The notes under the pieces are model-generated. The model was not told the DNA's origin and made no database searches. It saw only the letters and a list, made by a program, of their open reading frames with translations. A stretch of DNA of 64,000 nucleotides, from NCBI GenBank assembly GCA_017354895.1, contig CP071493.1, forward strand, positions 1,922,001-1,986,000. Direction: 5' to 3'. This DNA is from Podospora comata (Eukaryota > Ascomycota > Sordariomycetes > Sordariales > Podosporaceae). How positions within the stretch are numbered: the first letter of the stretch is position 1; each line of letters opens with the position of its first letter. The position numbers and the translations under genes were made by a program. This document shows, in pieces, positions 21,601-34,231 of the stretch.

Positions 21601-23300
21601 CCACAGCTCAACCCGTTGGTCACACTGTTCGCCATCACCTGGCCCTGACATGTGGCTTCGATTTGGTAACAGGAGACTTTAGATTACGTGATTGCCTGAG
21701 AGAAACGGCCGTACAACATTAAAGGCATGCTCAGAATCTTCGATCCATGACAGGTGCCGAGACAATGCGCAGGCAAGCCGCTGCATTATATAGGTAAGGA
21801 AAGCCGGAAACTGTTCGGAAAGAGAACTTTGTAACGCTCGCAAACCACCGTCGAATAAGAGCTGCAGTTATAAACAATAGGCGGGAGCGATTCGAGACTG
21901 ATATTGGATAGCAAGAAGGAAAACGATCAAGGGATGGATCATCAACAAGCAAGCACAACAAAACTCTTTGGGAAAACTTCCAAGGCATTGAGTGGTGGGC
22001 TGGCCCCCTGTCACTGGATGGAAGCTGCGGAAGCCCAAGCTGGCCCCTGTCAGTCTTGGCATTCCTCTCGATGCCACCCTCGATGTCCCTTGTCCATCTC
22101 CACTGGTTTCGGGCTGGAATGACGAACCACGGGCTGGCGGGACGCTGCTTCTTGGTCCGTAGGCCCCGCTTTCAGCGCTCCCTTGAGCATTTTGTAGGCA
22201 TAGCAGCGCCTATGAAGCGAGCTCCAACACCGATTAAAAGTGATCGAAGCTCCTCCAAGTTTCCATGATTTCCGTGATCTTCTTGCTTGCTCAAACCAAG
22301 ACTCTTTCTCGGCAGCAGATCTCCGATCAAACTCAAAACCTGTCAGCCTTTGATCTTCACCTAGCTACGGACCAAAAGCTCCAGAACCCCCCTGGTCTGC
22401 CACCCACGCAGTCTTTAACCATCCGTCTCCAAAAGCTCGTCAGAGAGCCCCTCACCCCGTCACGCTCCCTAGTAAGCGTTTTCTGCAACGCCGTTGTCTG
22501 TCAACAAATAGAGACATCCGATCTTCGATCTGGGTGGCTATCAACAGGCAAGTAGGTATGCCCAATCCTTAGCTCCCTTCTCGAGCGATTCACCCGTGGT
22601 TACTGCCATCCACTCGAGGGAAGAAAAGCCCCGGCTCTGGCTCGTTACGTCAGAGGGTGGACCACTGGGCACTAACTTGATCCCCGCCCTCAAAATACTA
22701 TGCTGCCCTATTTTGAGTGACAAGGCCCAATTGGTCTGACTGGAGATATTTCCTAACAGATTTCGAGCATCAAGTCTCGCGAAGTCTTTGTTCTCCCCTC
22801 CCGCCCTCCCGGCATCTTCCAGGCTCTTTTACGCTGCGCAACTCTTTCGTCCATCCACCGAGAAGTCTTATCAGGCTTTACACCACACTAGACGCGCCAT
22901 CCCCGTTTGCCGCAGCTCTTCTGGTCGCACTGTTAAGCTTGTTCACAAAGCCACCTTGCGTCACTACAATCCGAGCGTCAGCTTAGCTCCTTTATGGTCA
23001 TCCGCCCTAAGCTCGTCCTACATTTGTTGAGACGGTGACATTTCCTGGTTCTGTTTGGGCACTTGTGACCTGTCGACAAGCCAAAGACGCCGTTATCAAC
23101 AGCACTCTCGCGCATCCTGCAAGCTGGGCTGTTTACCGTTGGGAGAATATCCGTTGCAAAAGCTTCATCCTTGCCCTTGGCCCCCATGAACTTGTCACTG
23201 GGGATTTTCCAGTAGCTACGACCACCGACTCCTCGCCAACGGCCCTTCTACAATCCCACCTACCTGTTGATAGCAAGAGACGGCCAGTCATCTGCCCATT
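18697..23300. other. Gene-poor stretch, 4.6 kb
   Basis: Nothing here could be supported as a protein gene, although a long frame exists on the minus strand near 19485-20081 (198 codons, no domain, no coding-like codon pattern). It holds an 8-bp tandem repeat near 19061-19109. The right end must contain the promoter and leader of the trehalose gene. CCCCT words, the core of the stress element STRE, occur at 22448 and 22795, but such short words are expected by chance. Confidence 0.45.
19061..19109. repeat. Tandem repeat, 8-bp unit CGTACCCA, about 6 copies
   Basis: The unit CGTACCCA is repeated head to tail, the first copy imperfect (CGTACCAA). CTACCTAC-type words lie just upstream (about 19040) and a short CA run downstream (about 19128). 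It is a simple minisatellite in the 3' flank of the Notchless gene. Confidence 0.9.
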
Positions 23301-26300
23301 ATGACGGTTTTTATTGCTTCACTGTGAGTCTCTTTGCCGTCAATGCTGTGCGGGCTGTCTGAAGCACTATACTTACGTTTTTCTGTACAGATTCCTCCCC
23401 AAGACTATTCATTTCACACTCCCCGGCACACCTCCGCGCGGGTCTTGCTCCAAGAAGCCTCAGCCCAATACGAGGCCAGCGCCACCTGAGCGGCAGCCTA
23501 GCCTATTCCAACCGCCCAGTATCACCCCGCCTCATACTCCGACCGACGAGAAGAAGCCCAGCGGTCTCTTCACTAACGAGGATGGGCTGCGGGTTCATAT
23601 TCCAACAACGACAGTGATTGGAGAAGATGGTGTTCGTGCGCCAGCTGACCGAAGCTCTCCCACCTGGGGAGGTCGTTTAGATCAGCCAATGTCGCGGGCG
23701 AACTCACCGCCACCTCCTTCGTTGATCCAGAAGGCTAGAAACCTGCATCAGAAGGCCAAGGAGATGGGTCGGGCCGGCATCACACAACCTCGCACACTCG
23801 ATAGAAGCGAGAGCCACGAGAGGGTTTTTGCACATGCCAACTGGAAGATCGTTAACGCTGACCAGGGCAATGGCGGCCTTCGAAATGCTGCCGAGGCGGC
23901 TTCCAGAGAGGGAAAGGTTGGAGACTGCACTTGGGTCGGCACCCTTGGTATGCCCACGGATGCTCTCCAGGGCACTCAACAACTCCAGGATATTCAGGAC
24001 AAGCTCGCCACGGAGCACGACATGCTCAGTGTCTGCCCCTCCGACAAGGACTTTGATGGACACTACTCTCACTTCTGTAAACAAATTCTGTGGCCAGTGT
24101 TTCATTACCAGATTCCCGACAACCCCAAGAGCAAGGCATACGAGGATCATTCATGGAAATACTATGTCAATGTCAACCAAGCGTTCGCCGATGTCATCGT
24201 TAAGAACTGGAAGCGGGGCGACGTCGTTTGGGTCCACGACTACCACCTTCTCTTGGTCCCTGGCATGGTACGAAAGAAGCTGCCAGAAGCCAAGATTTGC
24301 TTCTTCCTTCACGTGGCCTTCCCGTCATCTGAGGTGTTCCGTTGCCTGGCTGTTCGGAAACAGCTGCTGGAAGGCATGCTCGGTGCCAATCTGATTGGAT
24401 TCCAGATACACGAGTACACGAGACATTTCCTTCAGACCTGCAGTCGACTCCTTAGTGCGGAGGCCACTCCAGATGGACTCCAGTTGGAAGACCGCTTTGT
24501 CGACGTTGTCAACCTCCCAATCGGGATCGATCCTGTTAGTCTCAGCCAGCATCGTGAAGAAGACGAGGTTAAAAGATGGCTGGACACCATGAGGGAGCGT
24601 TACGCTGGCAAGAAGCTCATTGTTGCTCGCGACAAACTGGATCACGTTCGTGGCGTGAGACAAAAGCTCCTCTCATATGAGCTTTTCCTGAATAAGAATC
24701 CGGAGTGGAGGGACAAGGTTGTCCTCATCCAAGTGGCGCTTTCCACCAGCGAGAAGAGCGAGCTGGACGCGACTGTTAGCGACATCGTCACTCGCGTCAA
24801 CTCCTCGTGGGCCAACTTGGCGTACCAGCCCGTCGTATACCTCAAGCAAGACATCGACTATGCGCAGTATCTTGCTCTATTGAGCGTTGCGGACGCCCTC
24901 ATGATCACCAGCCAACGCGAAGGCATGAACCTAACCTCGCATGAGTACCTCTTTTGCCAGGACGGCAAGATCAGTGAAAAGAAGCATGGATCTCTGATTC
25001 TCTCTGAGTTCACTGGCACGTCGTCCCTGTTTGGCGGAAATGAGCTTTCGGTCAACCCTTGGGATTATCGGGCCTGTGCGGATGCGATCAAGAAGGCTCT
25101 GGAGATGGGGGATGAGGAGAAAGAGATGCGATGGACCAAGCTGTACGAGGCAGTCAACCACCACACAGGGTCTCATTGGTTTTCCGAGATTCTAGCTCGC
25201 CTCGATGTTGTGTATGAACAGCAGCACCGTCACGACCAAACCTCTGTTCCCCGACTTTCACTCAACACGCTGGTTCAACAGTACAACAGGACGGAGAGAA
25301 GGCTGTTTATCCTCGATTTTGAGGGCACCCTGGTCAGCTGGGGGCCAGTCAACCAGATCATTCCTGTCAGCCCACAGGTATGCTTTCTTCAGCAATTTCC
25401 TTTTGAGTGATCATCAACTAACAGAGCATTACTAGCGCACCCTTGACGTATTGAACGACCTGCTCCTTGACGATCGTAACACTATTTATGTTATGTCTGG
25501 CCGCAGACCGGAAGAGCTGGATCGTCTGTTCCGCCGTGTCCCTAATCTCGGCCTCATTGCTGAGAACGGTTGTTTCCTCAGAGACTGTGGTAGCACGGAG
25601 TGGACCGAGATGGCTGATGCGGATCAAATCCGCTCCTGGAAGGATTCCGTTAGAGGTATCCTGACATACTACATCGAGCGCACCCCAGGCGCCGAGATAG
25701 AGGATCGGCGCTGCTCGCTCATCTTCCACTATAAGTCGGCGGAAGATTACGAATCTGCCACCCGACAGGCCTTGGATTGTGCTAGTCACATCAACGACGC
25801 TTGTGAGGACCAGCGAGTCCACGCTATTCCCATGGAGGGCTGCGTCCTTGTGGAGCCGATTGACTGGACCAAGAGCACGGCTGCCCAAAGGATCTTTTCC
25901 GATCTTCGCGATCGCATGGCGCCAGATGCGACTCACACGTCGCCAGTGGACTTCCTCATGGTTATCGGTGATGGACGTGAGGACGAGAAGGTCTTCAAGT
26001 GGGCCAACGGTTTGGGCGAGGAGGGCCTTGTGGAAGAGGTTGTGACGGTCAGCCTGGGAACAAGAAACACGGAGGCGACCGCCACCATGACACAGGGCGT
26101 GAGTGGTAAGTGACAATAATCACGGAGGATCGATTTGCAGAGTCAAGACTAACACGCAATACAGGTGTACTCATGGCTCTACAGAGACTGGGATCAATCG
26201 CGTAAGCAGTTGCCCCATCCCCTCCCTAGCCCCCTTTGCTAGGCCAGATGCCAATGGTAATGTTGCAGGTCCGTTGTGCCCACGCAACATCGCCGGAAGA

Positions 26301-26362
26301 GCTCTGTTAGAGGCGTGACTCTGCCGCCAGACGCTGAGCTCCAGTTCCTGCCGACGTCGTAG
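23301..26362 (+). CDS. Trehalose-6-phosphate synthase complex regulatory subunit (TPS3-like)
   Basis: Large subunit of the cytosolic trehalose synthase complex. Five exons (23301-23323, 23391-25377, 25436-26105, 26165-26201, 26269-26362) give about 936 residues. The first exon encodes MTVFIASL and joins FLPKTIHFTLPG. A Pro/Ser-rich leader follows. A glycosyltransferase-20 domain (about 150-620) has WPVFHYQIPD, VWVHDYHLLLVP and a SQREGMNLTSHEY block. The HAD phosphatase-like domain starts at LFILDFEGTL (about residue 645). Active Tps2 has DxDGT there; Glu replaces the second Asp, which argues for a regulatory Tps3/Tsl1-type subunit rather than a phosphatase. VMSGRRPEELD and GDGREDE remain. The last intron (gtaagc ... 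gttgcag) matters: spliced, the protein ends with a basic RRKSS tail and LPTS; unspliced, it stops at 26205. Confidence 0.92.
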
Positions 26363-27593
26363 TTGACTCGGGGGTCCGTGTGGGGCCAGTGTGGTGTGCG
26401 CCGTTATTCGGTATGATGAGGTGTGGTACCTACCCTGCCCTGTTGTTGTTTTGCTTGGCTTGGTCGGGTTGATTTGTCGCCCCTTTTTGCGAGCATATAC
26501 TGCAGCCTTTATTTGTATGCGCTCGGCTCCCTGCATGGTAGAACCTCGTGTGTTCTGCCAGCGCAGCCAAGACTGTTGTTTTTGTGCTTCTGGGTCTTGT
26601 CGCAGTTTTTACGCCGTCCTGTATGGTATTCTTTTACGATGAGGCAAGCCTCTACATTCCACAGTGGACTGTGAGGTGATTGGGATTGAAATTCTATGGG
26701 TTAACACAAAGAAAAGCAGACAGTCGAAACGCTATGATACGCGAACTCGTCGATAGTATCAAACGGATTCAGAGGGCAAAGAGAGAGAGATTGGAATCGC
26801 TTCAGCAATGATTAAGGGCCTCGGTATAGATATGGGATGGGGGTTTATTTCTTTCCGGTGGTGGAAACTTTGGTGGCCTTCTCCTTCTTTGCTCAAGAGT
26901 TATTATTAGCCTGCACATGTTTTATCGATTGCATGTTTATATGGATCATGGCGTTTGGAACCTTTATTCGTTGGTTGATGAGCTGTCCCAGATCATGACA
27001 GGCGGCTTACCTATCTTACCTAGTTTATTGTACTGTAAAAAGTGGAACATGGAACACATTTTTGCTCTCCTCTGCTCCCTAGAGACCTATGTTTTGTTTG
27101 CGTTCGGAACCATCACCAACATTGACCCCCTTCGGCAATGACATCATGTTCCGCTATCGGATGGCGGGGTTTGTCATGGTTCTCTTTTCCTAGGTACCCC
27201 GCAATTTCCAGCCAATCTTGCATTATCCCTGGACCCCTGAAAAGAGCTTTGACGAGCTGCCCCTCATTCAGTGGGCAGCCGCGAGACAAGCCGAATCGGA
27301 GAAAGCTCAGGTCCCGAGGGACATTAGGTCGGGCAATACCATCAGAGCAAGTGGCTTGCCGACCTCGGGCTGTTTCACACCGTGTTTTGAGCGACGGTCA
27401 AGTCGAGGTATCATCACTCGAATCCGTTTTGGTCTTTGTAGTAGTCGAAGACTGAGACTTTCTGGTTTGTACCTAGGTAGTTTGCTTTGAGTCATCCCCT
27501 ATTGAGCTCCATCGGCGCAAGATCACCTGCACAAACAGAAGGGCGGATTTACAACACTTCTACCGCATATCAAGTCAACAAAAAACATCCAAG
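26363..27593. other. Intergenic, 1.2 kb
   Basis: 3' flank of the trehalose gene and promoter of the aminotransferase gene. T-rich plus-strand runs near 26440-26620 fit a transcript end. No gene was supported. Confidence 0.45.
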
Positions 27594-28912
27594 ATGGCTT
27601 CGACGTTTCCTCCCCCTCCGGTCAACACCATCGACTGGTCCAATGTCGGCTTCAAAGTTAGAGAAGGTCCGTACCACCTGCTACCAACCACCACAAGTTC
27701 CATTGACAACCCTTGTATTACTTACACACCTCGACAGTAAACGGCCACATTGAATCCCATTACTCGGTCAAGACAGGCCAATGGTCACCCCTCCAGTTCG
27801 TCACCGACCCCTACATCCGCCTCCACGGCATGGCCCCGGCCCTCAACTACGGCCAGCAAGCCTACGAAGGCCTCAAAGCCTTCCGCCTCCCGGGCAACAA
27901 CAAGATCGCCATATTCCGCCCTGACCGCAACGCGGCCCGGCTCCAGCACTCGGCCGAGTTCATCTCTGTCCCTCCGGTCCCTGTCGACCTCTTTATCGCC
28001 GCAGTCAAGGCGGCTGTCGCTCTCAACGCCGAATTCGTGCCTCCCCACGAGACAGGCGCGGCGATGTACATTCGGCCGCAAGTCTATGGTTCTTCGGCCC
28101 AGTTGGGACTGACGCCGCCGGAAGAGTACATGTTTTGCGTTTATGTCTTGCCCACGGGGGTTTACCACGGGACTCACCCTGTCAGGGCGCTGATTATGGA
28201 TGAGTTTGACCGGGCTGCCCCGAATGGGACGGGGAGCGCCAAGGTGGGGGGGAACTATGCTCCTGTGCTGCGGTGGAGTGATAAGGCTCGGGGGGAGGGG
28301 TATGGCATCACGCTGCATTTGGACAGCAAGAGGCACGAGGAGGTGGATGAGTTTTCTACGAGTGGGTTTATTGGGGTTTTGAGGGAGGGGGGCAAGGTGA
28401 CGCTGGTGGTGCCGGATAGTAGGGCGGTGATTGACAGTGTTACTAGTCTGAGTGTGCAGGAGATTGGGAGGGATTTTGGTTGGGGGGTGGAGAAGAGGGC
28501 GGTAGGTTCTTCATTGTGGTGAACACGAAGGCAAATGGCTAACGGCGATGGGTTGTGACAGATCAAGTATGACGAGCTGCCCAAGTTCTCAGAGGTGCTG
28601 GCTGCGGGGACGGCAGCTGCTCTTGTGCCCATCCGGTCGATCACCAAACGTGACAGCAACCGGCTTGCGGGACAGGCTCGCGTGTCTAGCAACAATGACG
28701 CGGAGACTGTTACGTACATTCCCGAGGGTATCGAGGAGCCAGGCGAGATCTGCACCAAGCTTCTCGAGCAACTTAAGGGTATCCAGCTCGGCAAGATCGA
28801 GGACAAGTTTGGCTGGCGGTTCGAGGTGACGGAGCAGGATGGCAAGAGCGTTGTCGGCGAGAGTGACTCGGGTGGCGCTGCGGATGCTGATTCTGTGGAC
28901 CAGCTTGACTAG
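27594..28912 (+). CDS. Branched-chain amino acid aminotransferase
   Basis: PLP-dependent class IV aminotransferase that interconverts Leu, Ile or Val and their 2-oxo acids. Three exons (27594-27666, 27738-28501, 28562-28912) give 395 residues. The first intron uses gtccgt and splits a Val codon (RE|VNGHIESHY). The fold is clear: LNYGQQAYEGLKAFR, FRPDRNAARLQHSAE, then AAMYIRPQVYGS. SAKVGGNYAP contains the PLP-binding Lys (about residue 193). STSGFIGV follows, then SLSVQEIGRDFGW and a C-terminal GTAAALVPI loop. There is no obvious mitochondrial presequence, since the protein starts MASTFPPPPVNTIDW, so a cytosolic paralogue is likely. The C-terminal 25 residues are acidic (ESDSGG...DADSVDQLD). 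Confidence 0.95.
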
Positions 28913-29174
28913 GAGGTTTCGTTTTTTGGACCATGGGACTTGTGATCCGAATGTTGTCACTTGGACGACGGTGTAGTGTAGGAGGTATCCTGGGCCGCGG
29001 TGCATTACCCGAGGCTCACCATCTTTATTACCTTACGGAGGTTGTTTTCGGGATAAACAAAAACAGGGTTAAACAAGAGGTGTCACTAACAAAAAAAAAA
29101 GTCCCGCACTTTTCTCGAGTTCAGACAAGTCCCCGCTGTGAAACCTTTGCATATTCGATCTTTGCACTGCCACA

Positions 29175-29435
29175 ATGTCGGCTCCAAAACCCCTCACTAT
29201 CGTGACCTGCTTGTCCGGAGTGTGTTACAGGTCTTGGCACATGGGAAGGAAGGGGACATTACCGCGGGATTTGCATTCTCTAATGGCATTCCTTGGATGG
29301 TGGAAACGCATCTGGCGGGATGCTGTTTTGAGGATAGAGGAGGTGGGCTCAGTCAGGATCGACTCTGTTGCGGAACCCCTGGATGTGATGGTGGCACCAT
29401 TGGGGATAGAAGGAGGGGGATTGTTTGCGAGCTGA
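29175..29435 (+). CDS. Possible small ORF, 86 aa, unknown
   Basis: ATG in a good fungal context (CACAATGTCG) opens 86 codons, MSAPKPLTIVTCLSG... to ...GGGLFAS, with a TGA at 29433-29435. The peptide has hydrophobic and Trp-rich parts (MAFLGWWKRIWRDAVLRIEE) that look protein-like. There is no domain and no splice evidence. It may be the first exon of something longer or a chance frame. Confidence 0.22.
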   Translation: MSAPKPLTIVTCLSGVCYRSWHMGRKGTLPRDLHSLMAFLGWWKRIWRDAVLRIEEVGSVRIDSVAEPLDVMVAPLGIEGGGLFAS

Positions 29436-30950
29436 GGGATATGGGGGAAGCATAGTTACTGCTCTGTTGCTGCATTTGCCCATGCCGTGAGATGGATGTT
29501 GGAGGTCAGAAAGAGGCCATGTCCGAGGTTGCACTGTCGCTCTTTATTCCATGAATCTTTGATCATTACATTTCGAGTCACCCCAGCGTTTTCTCTCAAA
29601 GACCACACTCTCGCTCGTTCAGTGACGCGCGCTCTTGCTGCTTGGTGATCTTGAATTCAACTCCCTCCCGCACTCTGCTGTCGACGGTCAAAACAAGAAA
29701 CCCGAAGGAATCCAAGCCATCACCTGTCGTCTCTCCAAAAGATCCCAGCCCAAATCCCCGACTTGGCACATACCCGGAACGCTGCCGCGGTGGGCGGCCT
29801 CCGGGAGTAAAAGAGACATGTGCCCCTGCCAACCCTTCCTGGGTCTTTGGGAACAAACCCGGAGGACTGGGTTGTCATTGAATGGTGCAAGGGTTCTGCT
29901 TGGCAACATGGTTCTGTGCTTGGGTGGAGCGAGCCAGAAAGCTTAGGACTTGCCAAGAGCGATGCCAAGGCCAGCTTGGCAACCGTGGGGTTTGGAACAA
30001 GACATGGAGGTGGTGGAATTTTGATGTCTTCATCCGAAGTGGATTGAAGATGGGAGGGGATGATGGGTTGGTGAGGTCATTGAGGGAGGGGGAAGGTGTG
30101 TGTTATCGGGTGAGTTTGAGTCTCTGAAGTGAAGTGTCGGTTAGAGTTGGGCCGTTTGCTGAGGGGCATGGGGATCTTATCAGACCATGTTGTCTTCACA
30201 CCTCATTTTCTGGCTCTCAACTCATTCTGGGATGGTTGTGAGGTTGGACTTTTGGGTTTTGGTGAGTTAGACTGGGAGACGGTCGGCCTCTTACATTTCA
30301 CTGTCTCTGATGGGCCAGTCCATCGACTTCGTGTTCGAAGTGGACGCCTTAACGGGGCACGGCGTTGATTCCCTACCTGAGGTACCTTACCTATCTTTCG
30401 TGGTCCTCAGCTCACAGACGACCGATACTTGCACGGTCTCGTCCCCAAGCCTCAACATCCCTATTCCTTGATTCCTTCGTGTCCTTGCCGTGTCGATCTC
30501 TAACCTGCTTGGTAGGTAGGTAGCATCAACCACGCTTCCACCACTTAACCCGATGGCTGCCGCGGGGCATGCCGGCCAGGGATAGACCCCCGCGGCTGTA
30601 GACGGTGACGGGAAGGATGGAGCAGGGAGGTGCTCAATCAAGCGCGCATGCATGACTTTCACGAGCATGTAGCTCACCCTCATTGACACTGACCACTCAC
30701 ATGAGATATCGCTATCTGCCCTTAGAATGACTAGAGGACAGGACATTGAGCTGGACCCAAGGACCCAGCGTCCTACCACAGAGCTCCCCAGAAGCTCGTG
30801 TGCTCGCGACCCCCATGACCCACACCACTGAACGTTGCGAGAAACGTGGTTTACCGATATCTCATTATGCAAATCTATCTCGCATCCTTATCTCACGGTT
30901 GTTTCGACTGCTGGACGAGAAGCTGAGTCTCGTCTTGAGACAAGCTGAAC

Positions 30951-30957
30951 TATAAAG
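30951..30957 (+). promoter_or_regulatory. TATA box of the HAK transporter gene
   Basis: TATAAAG, 154 bases upstream of the ATG at 31105. Spacing and strand fit a core promoter. Confidence 0.45.
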
Positions 30958-31104
30958 CCGACACAGCACGATCCTGTCGGTTTTGTTCCGAGATATCATC
31001 CCTTTTCTCGACTTTCATGTTCATCATACCAAGTCTTGACCCCATTCCATGACCAGCAACGCAACAGTTCAACGTTCAACTGCCGAAGCCATAACCCTGA
31101 CACC

Positions 31105-33854
31105 ATGGCCGACACACCACCACCACCGATAAGATCGAAGGCAAATGACGACCCGCCTTTCCGAGACAATGTCCCGTCTGAACCCACGGCCCGCTCTACC
31201 GGTATCTCCTTTGGGCCAGACTTGCGAGGAGACATCGGACCTAGCCAGGCCGGCGGTATTTACAACACCAGAAGCATCACAAGGGCGTCTTTTGACAGAC
31301 GAACCGCCGGTGACATCTCTCAGGAGAATGGTGGACCTTCCAATAGTAGCGATGATGTGGAAGAGGGGGATGACTGGCGTGACAAGCATGGCAAAACGAA
31401 GCAGGTGTTTAAGGGTACTGCACTGTTATGGTGTGTCGGGCTCCATTTTCCTTTTTTGATGCTGCTCTTTAGGATGTTGTAATACTAACAAGATTCTGCA
31501 TGTCTGTAGGCTAGCATACCAATCCATCGGTGTTATCTACGGAGACATTGGCACCAGGTATGATCGTCAGACGTCTCGGTTGCTGTCCGGTAGCAATGCT
31601 GATCCCCAGGGGTAGTCCCCTGTATGTCTACTCGTCGACATTCCTCGAACCGCCTACTCAAGAAGACCTTCTGCAAGTGCTCTCAGTCATCATCTGGTCC
31701 TTGACCATTATGGTCACGGTCAAATATGTCTTGATCATCCTGCACGCGGACAATGAGGGAGAAGGTGGCACTTTCAGTTGTTACTCGCTCCTTACCAGAT
31801 TTGTGAATCCCCTCAACAAAGCCCACCCTCGAATCATGCTGGCAATTACTTACAGAGGGGGACAGGCAAACATCACCTCGCGCGACCCTCGAGAAGAAGT
31901 GCTTGTGCGCATGGAACGCCACTCGACAATGGACATGCGCAAACCGAACCGTACCATTCGCGACCGGATCGAACGAAGCAAGTTTACCCATGGGCTCCTC
32001 AAGACGATTGGAGTCTTGGCCGTATCCATGGTCATTGCCGACGGTGTCCTTACACCCGCTCAATCCGTCCTTGGCGCTGTCCAGGGGCTCAAGGTCGTGA
32101 AGCCAGACCTGTCATCTTCGGCGATTGTCGGCACCTCTTGTGGCATCCTCATTGTCTTGTTCCTGATACAGCCGTTCGGAACCACCAAGCTCGCCTCGGC
32201 GTTTGCTCCCATAGTCATCATTTGGTTGGGATTCAACGGCGGTTTTGGCATCTACAACCTCGTAAAATACGACTGGGTGGTGCTCAAGGCCTTCAGTCCT
32301 TATTTTGCCATCCAATTCTTCTCGCAGCACAAGACACACGGTTGGAGGATGCTGGGCGGTATCCTGTTATCCTTTACGGGAGTGGAAGCATTGTTTGCGG
32401 ATCTTGGTGCCTTCAGCCTTCGCGCTATTCAGCTGAGCTGGATGTGCTACGCCTACCCTTGCTTGTTGCTGGCGTACATCGGTCAAGCGGCCTTCATCAG
32501 TGTTCACCCCGAAGCCTATACCAACCCCTTCTTCAACTGTGTCCCCCCGGGCATGCTCTACCCCTCCCTGGTGGTAGCCGTCCTGGCAGCCATCGTCGCC
32601 AGCCAGGCCATGATCACAGCAACATTTCAGCTCACCAGCCAAATCATGAAGCTCTCCTACTGCCCCCAAGTCAAGGTGGTGCACACCTCTCGCATCTTCC
32701 ACGGCCAGCTTTACGTCCCCTTCCTCAACTGGATCCTCATGATCGGCGCTGTCCTCGTCACAGCCGTCTACAGCGACACCACCCGCCTCGGCAACGCCTA
32801 CGGCGTCTGCGTCATGTTCGTCACCTTCTTCGACACCTGCATGGTCACGCTTGTGGCGCTGATAGTCTGGAAACTGTCCCCCTTTTTGATCTTCATCCCC
32901 TGGCTCTTCTTCGCCACCATGGACGGGCTGTATCTTTCCTCGGCTCTCAACAAAGTCCCCGACGGGGCGTGGTTCACCATCACCGTCTCTGGGATCCTCA
33001 CTGCCATCTTCCTCCTCTGGAGATTTGGCAAGGAGAACCAGTGGCGCGCCGAGGCGGAGGACCGCTTCAGGCCTACTGAACTTGTTGGTAAGGACCAGAA
33101 GGGACATTTGTGCCTTACACCCAAATGGGGAGGTGAACCGTTGAGTGTCATTAGAGGTTTGGGGATCTACTTTGATAAGACGGGTGTGATGACTCCAGCT
33201 GTTTTCACACATTTTGTCAGTAAATTTGTTGCTGTACCTGAGGTGGCTGTCTTTTTCCATCTTCATCCGGTGGAGATCCCGACTGTTTCCCCTGAGGAGA
33301 GGTATCACGTCTCAAAGTTTGGGACTTTACCGGGGTGTTACCGGCTGGTGATCAAGCACGGGTTCATGGACGAGGTGATCAGTCCTGATTTGGCTGCGTT
33401 GATATACAACCAGGTGAGGAAGGCGATTATCCGGCAGGCGAAGGAGCGGCTGGGACTAGGCCCGTCAAAGGAGGTGGGGGATGAGGACGAGGACGAGGTC
33501 GGTGGGGAGAAGAATGGGGATAATAATACCACGAGTACCAGCGCCAGGACTACTACTACCACGGGGTTGGCGGGTGGACCTCCTGGGCTGAACTCGAGGT
33601 CGAATAGGCTGCCGGTGGAACTGAGGGATCATGAGGTTGCGGATGAGCTGGCCAAGCTTGATAAGGCTTTTGCGGCGAAGATTATGTATATTGTTGGCAA
33701 GGAGCAGATGAGGGTGAGGAGGTCGAGCTCGATTGGGAGGAGGATTGTGCTGTCGATTTTCTTGTGGATTAGGGAGAATACGAGGGCGAAGATTGCGAAT
33801 TTGAGGTTGGCTATGGATAGGGTTGTTGAGGTTGGGTTTGTGAAGGAGATATGA
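31105..33854 (+). CDS. High-affinity potassium transporter (HAK/KUP family)
   Basis: Plasma-membrane K+ uptake system, probably a K+/H+ symporter. Three exons (31105-31430, 31510-31557, 31616-33854) give 870 residues. The N-terminal 108 residues are hydrophilic and cytosolic. The family signature YGDIGTSPLYVY (about 119-130) is assembled across the second intron when the acceptor ending at 31615 is used. About twelve hydrophobic segments follow. Other family blocks are NEGEGGTFSCYSLL, the SVLGAVQGLKVV stretch, GVEALFADLGAFS, YIGQAAF and PFFNCVPPGM. The C-terminal cytosolic part (from about residue 520) has a low-complexity Asp/Glu and Thr/Ser insertion near 33475-33570. It converges with the minus-strand gene at 34232. 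Confidence 0.96.
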
Positions 33855-34231
33855 TGGGGGGTTGGGTGGCCCCGTGAAGGTCGCGCGATGTTGGATCAGG
33901 AGCAACTTGTTGTCGATAAGTGGGGCCTCTTTGTGTGGATGGCTTTGGCTGATGGAAATCATCCCCTGAGGAGCAAATTCTCTTCAAAGAGATTATGAGA
34001 GAATGATCCTTTTTTGATTGTTTTCAGTTTCACAGAGAGGCTATTGACACGGGGTGAAGCAGTCCAGGGGCAGCTCGGCAGGGGGCATGTCACCACAGCG
34101 CCAAAACCGACAGATTTTGCTTCCAACCACGAGAAAATAAGTCTTTTGCTATCCAAAAAGAAATCTCCAAGACTTGTTTGTTTCCTATATTTCCCACCAT
34201 ACTACACCAACGCTGACCCCAAAGCGCTGCA
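33855..34231. other. Convergent 3' flanks
   Basis: 377 bases between two facing stop codons. Nothing beyond presumed transcript ends was seen. Confidence 0.5.

Larger units (their letters stand above)
28913..31104. other. Intergenic, 2.2 kb
   Basis: Lies between the aminotransferase and the K+ transporter. It contains one small frame with a good start context (29175-29435, listed separately), CCTACCTA/GGTAGGTA simple-sequence words near 30510, and a TATA element near 30951 serving the transporter. Otherwise nothing was recognised. Confidence 0.45.

Noticed and set aside
22448-22799. CCCCT words upstream of the trehalose gene as stress elements
   Set aside because: A five-base word is expected by chance in this much DNA. 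Too weak to annotate as sites, though worth keeping in mind for a stress gene.
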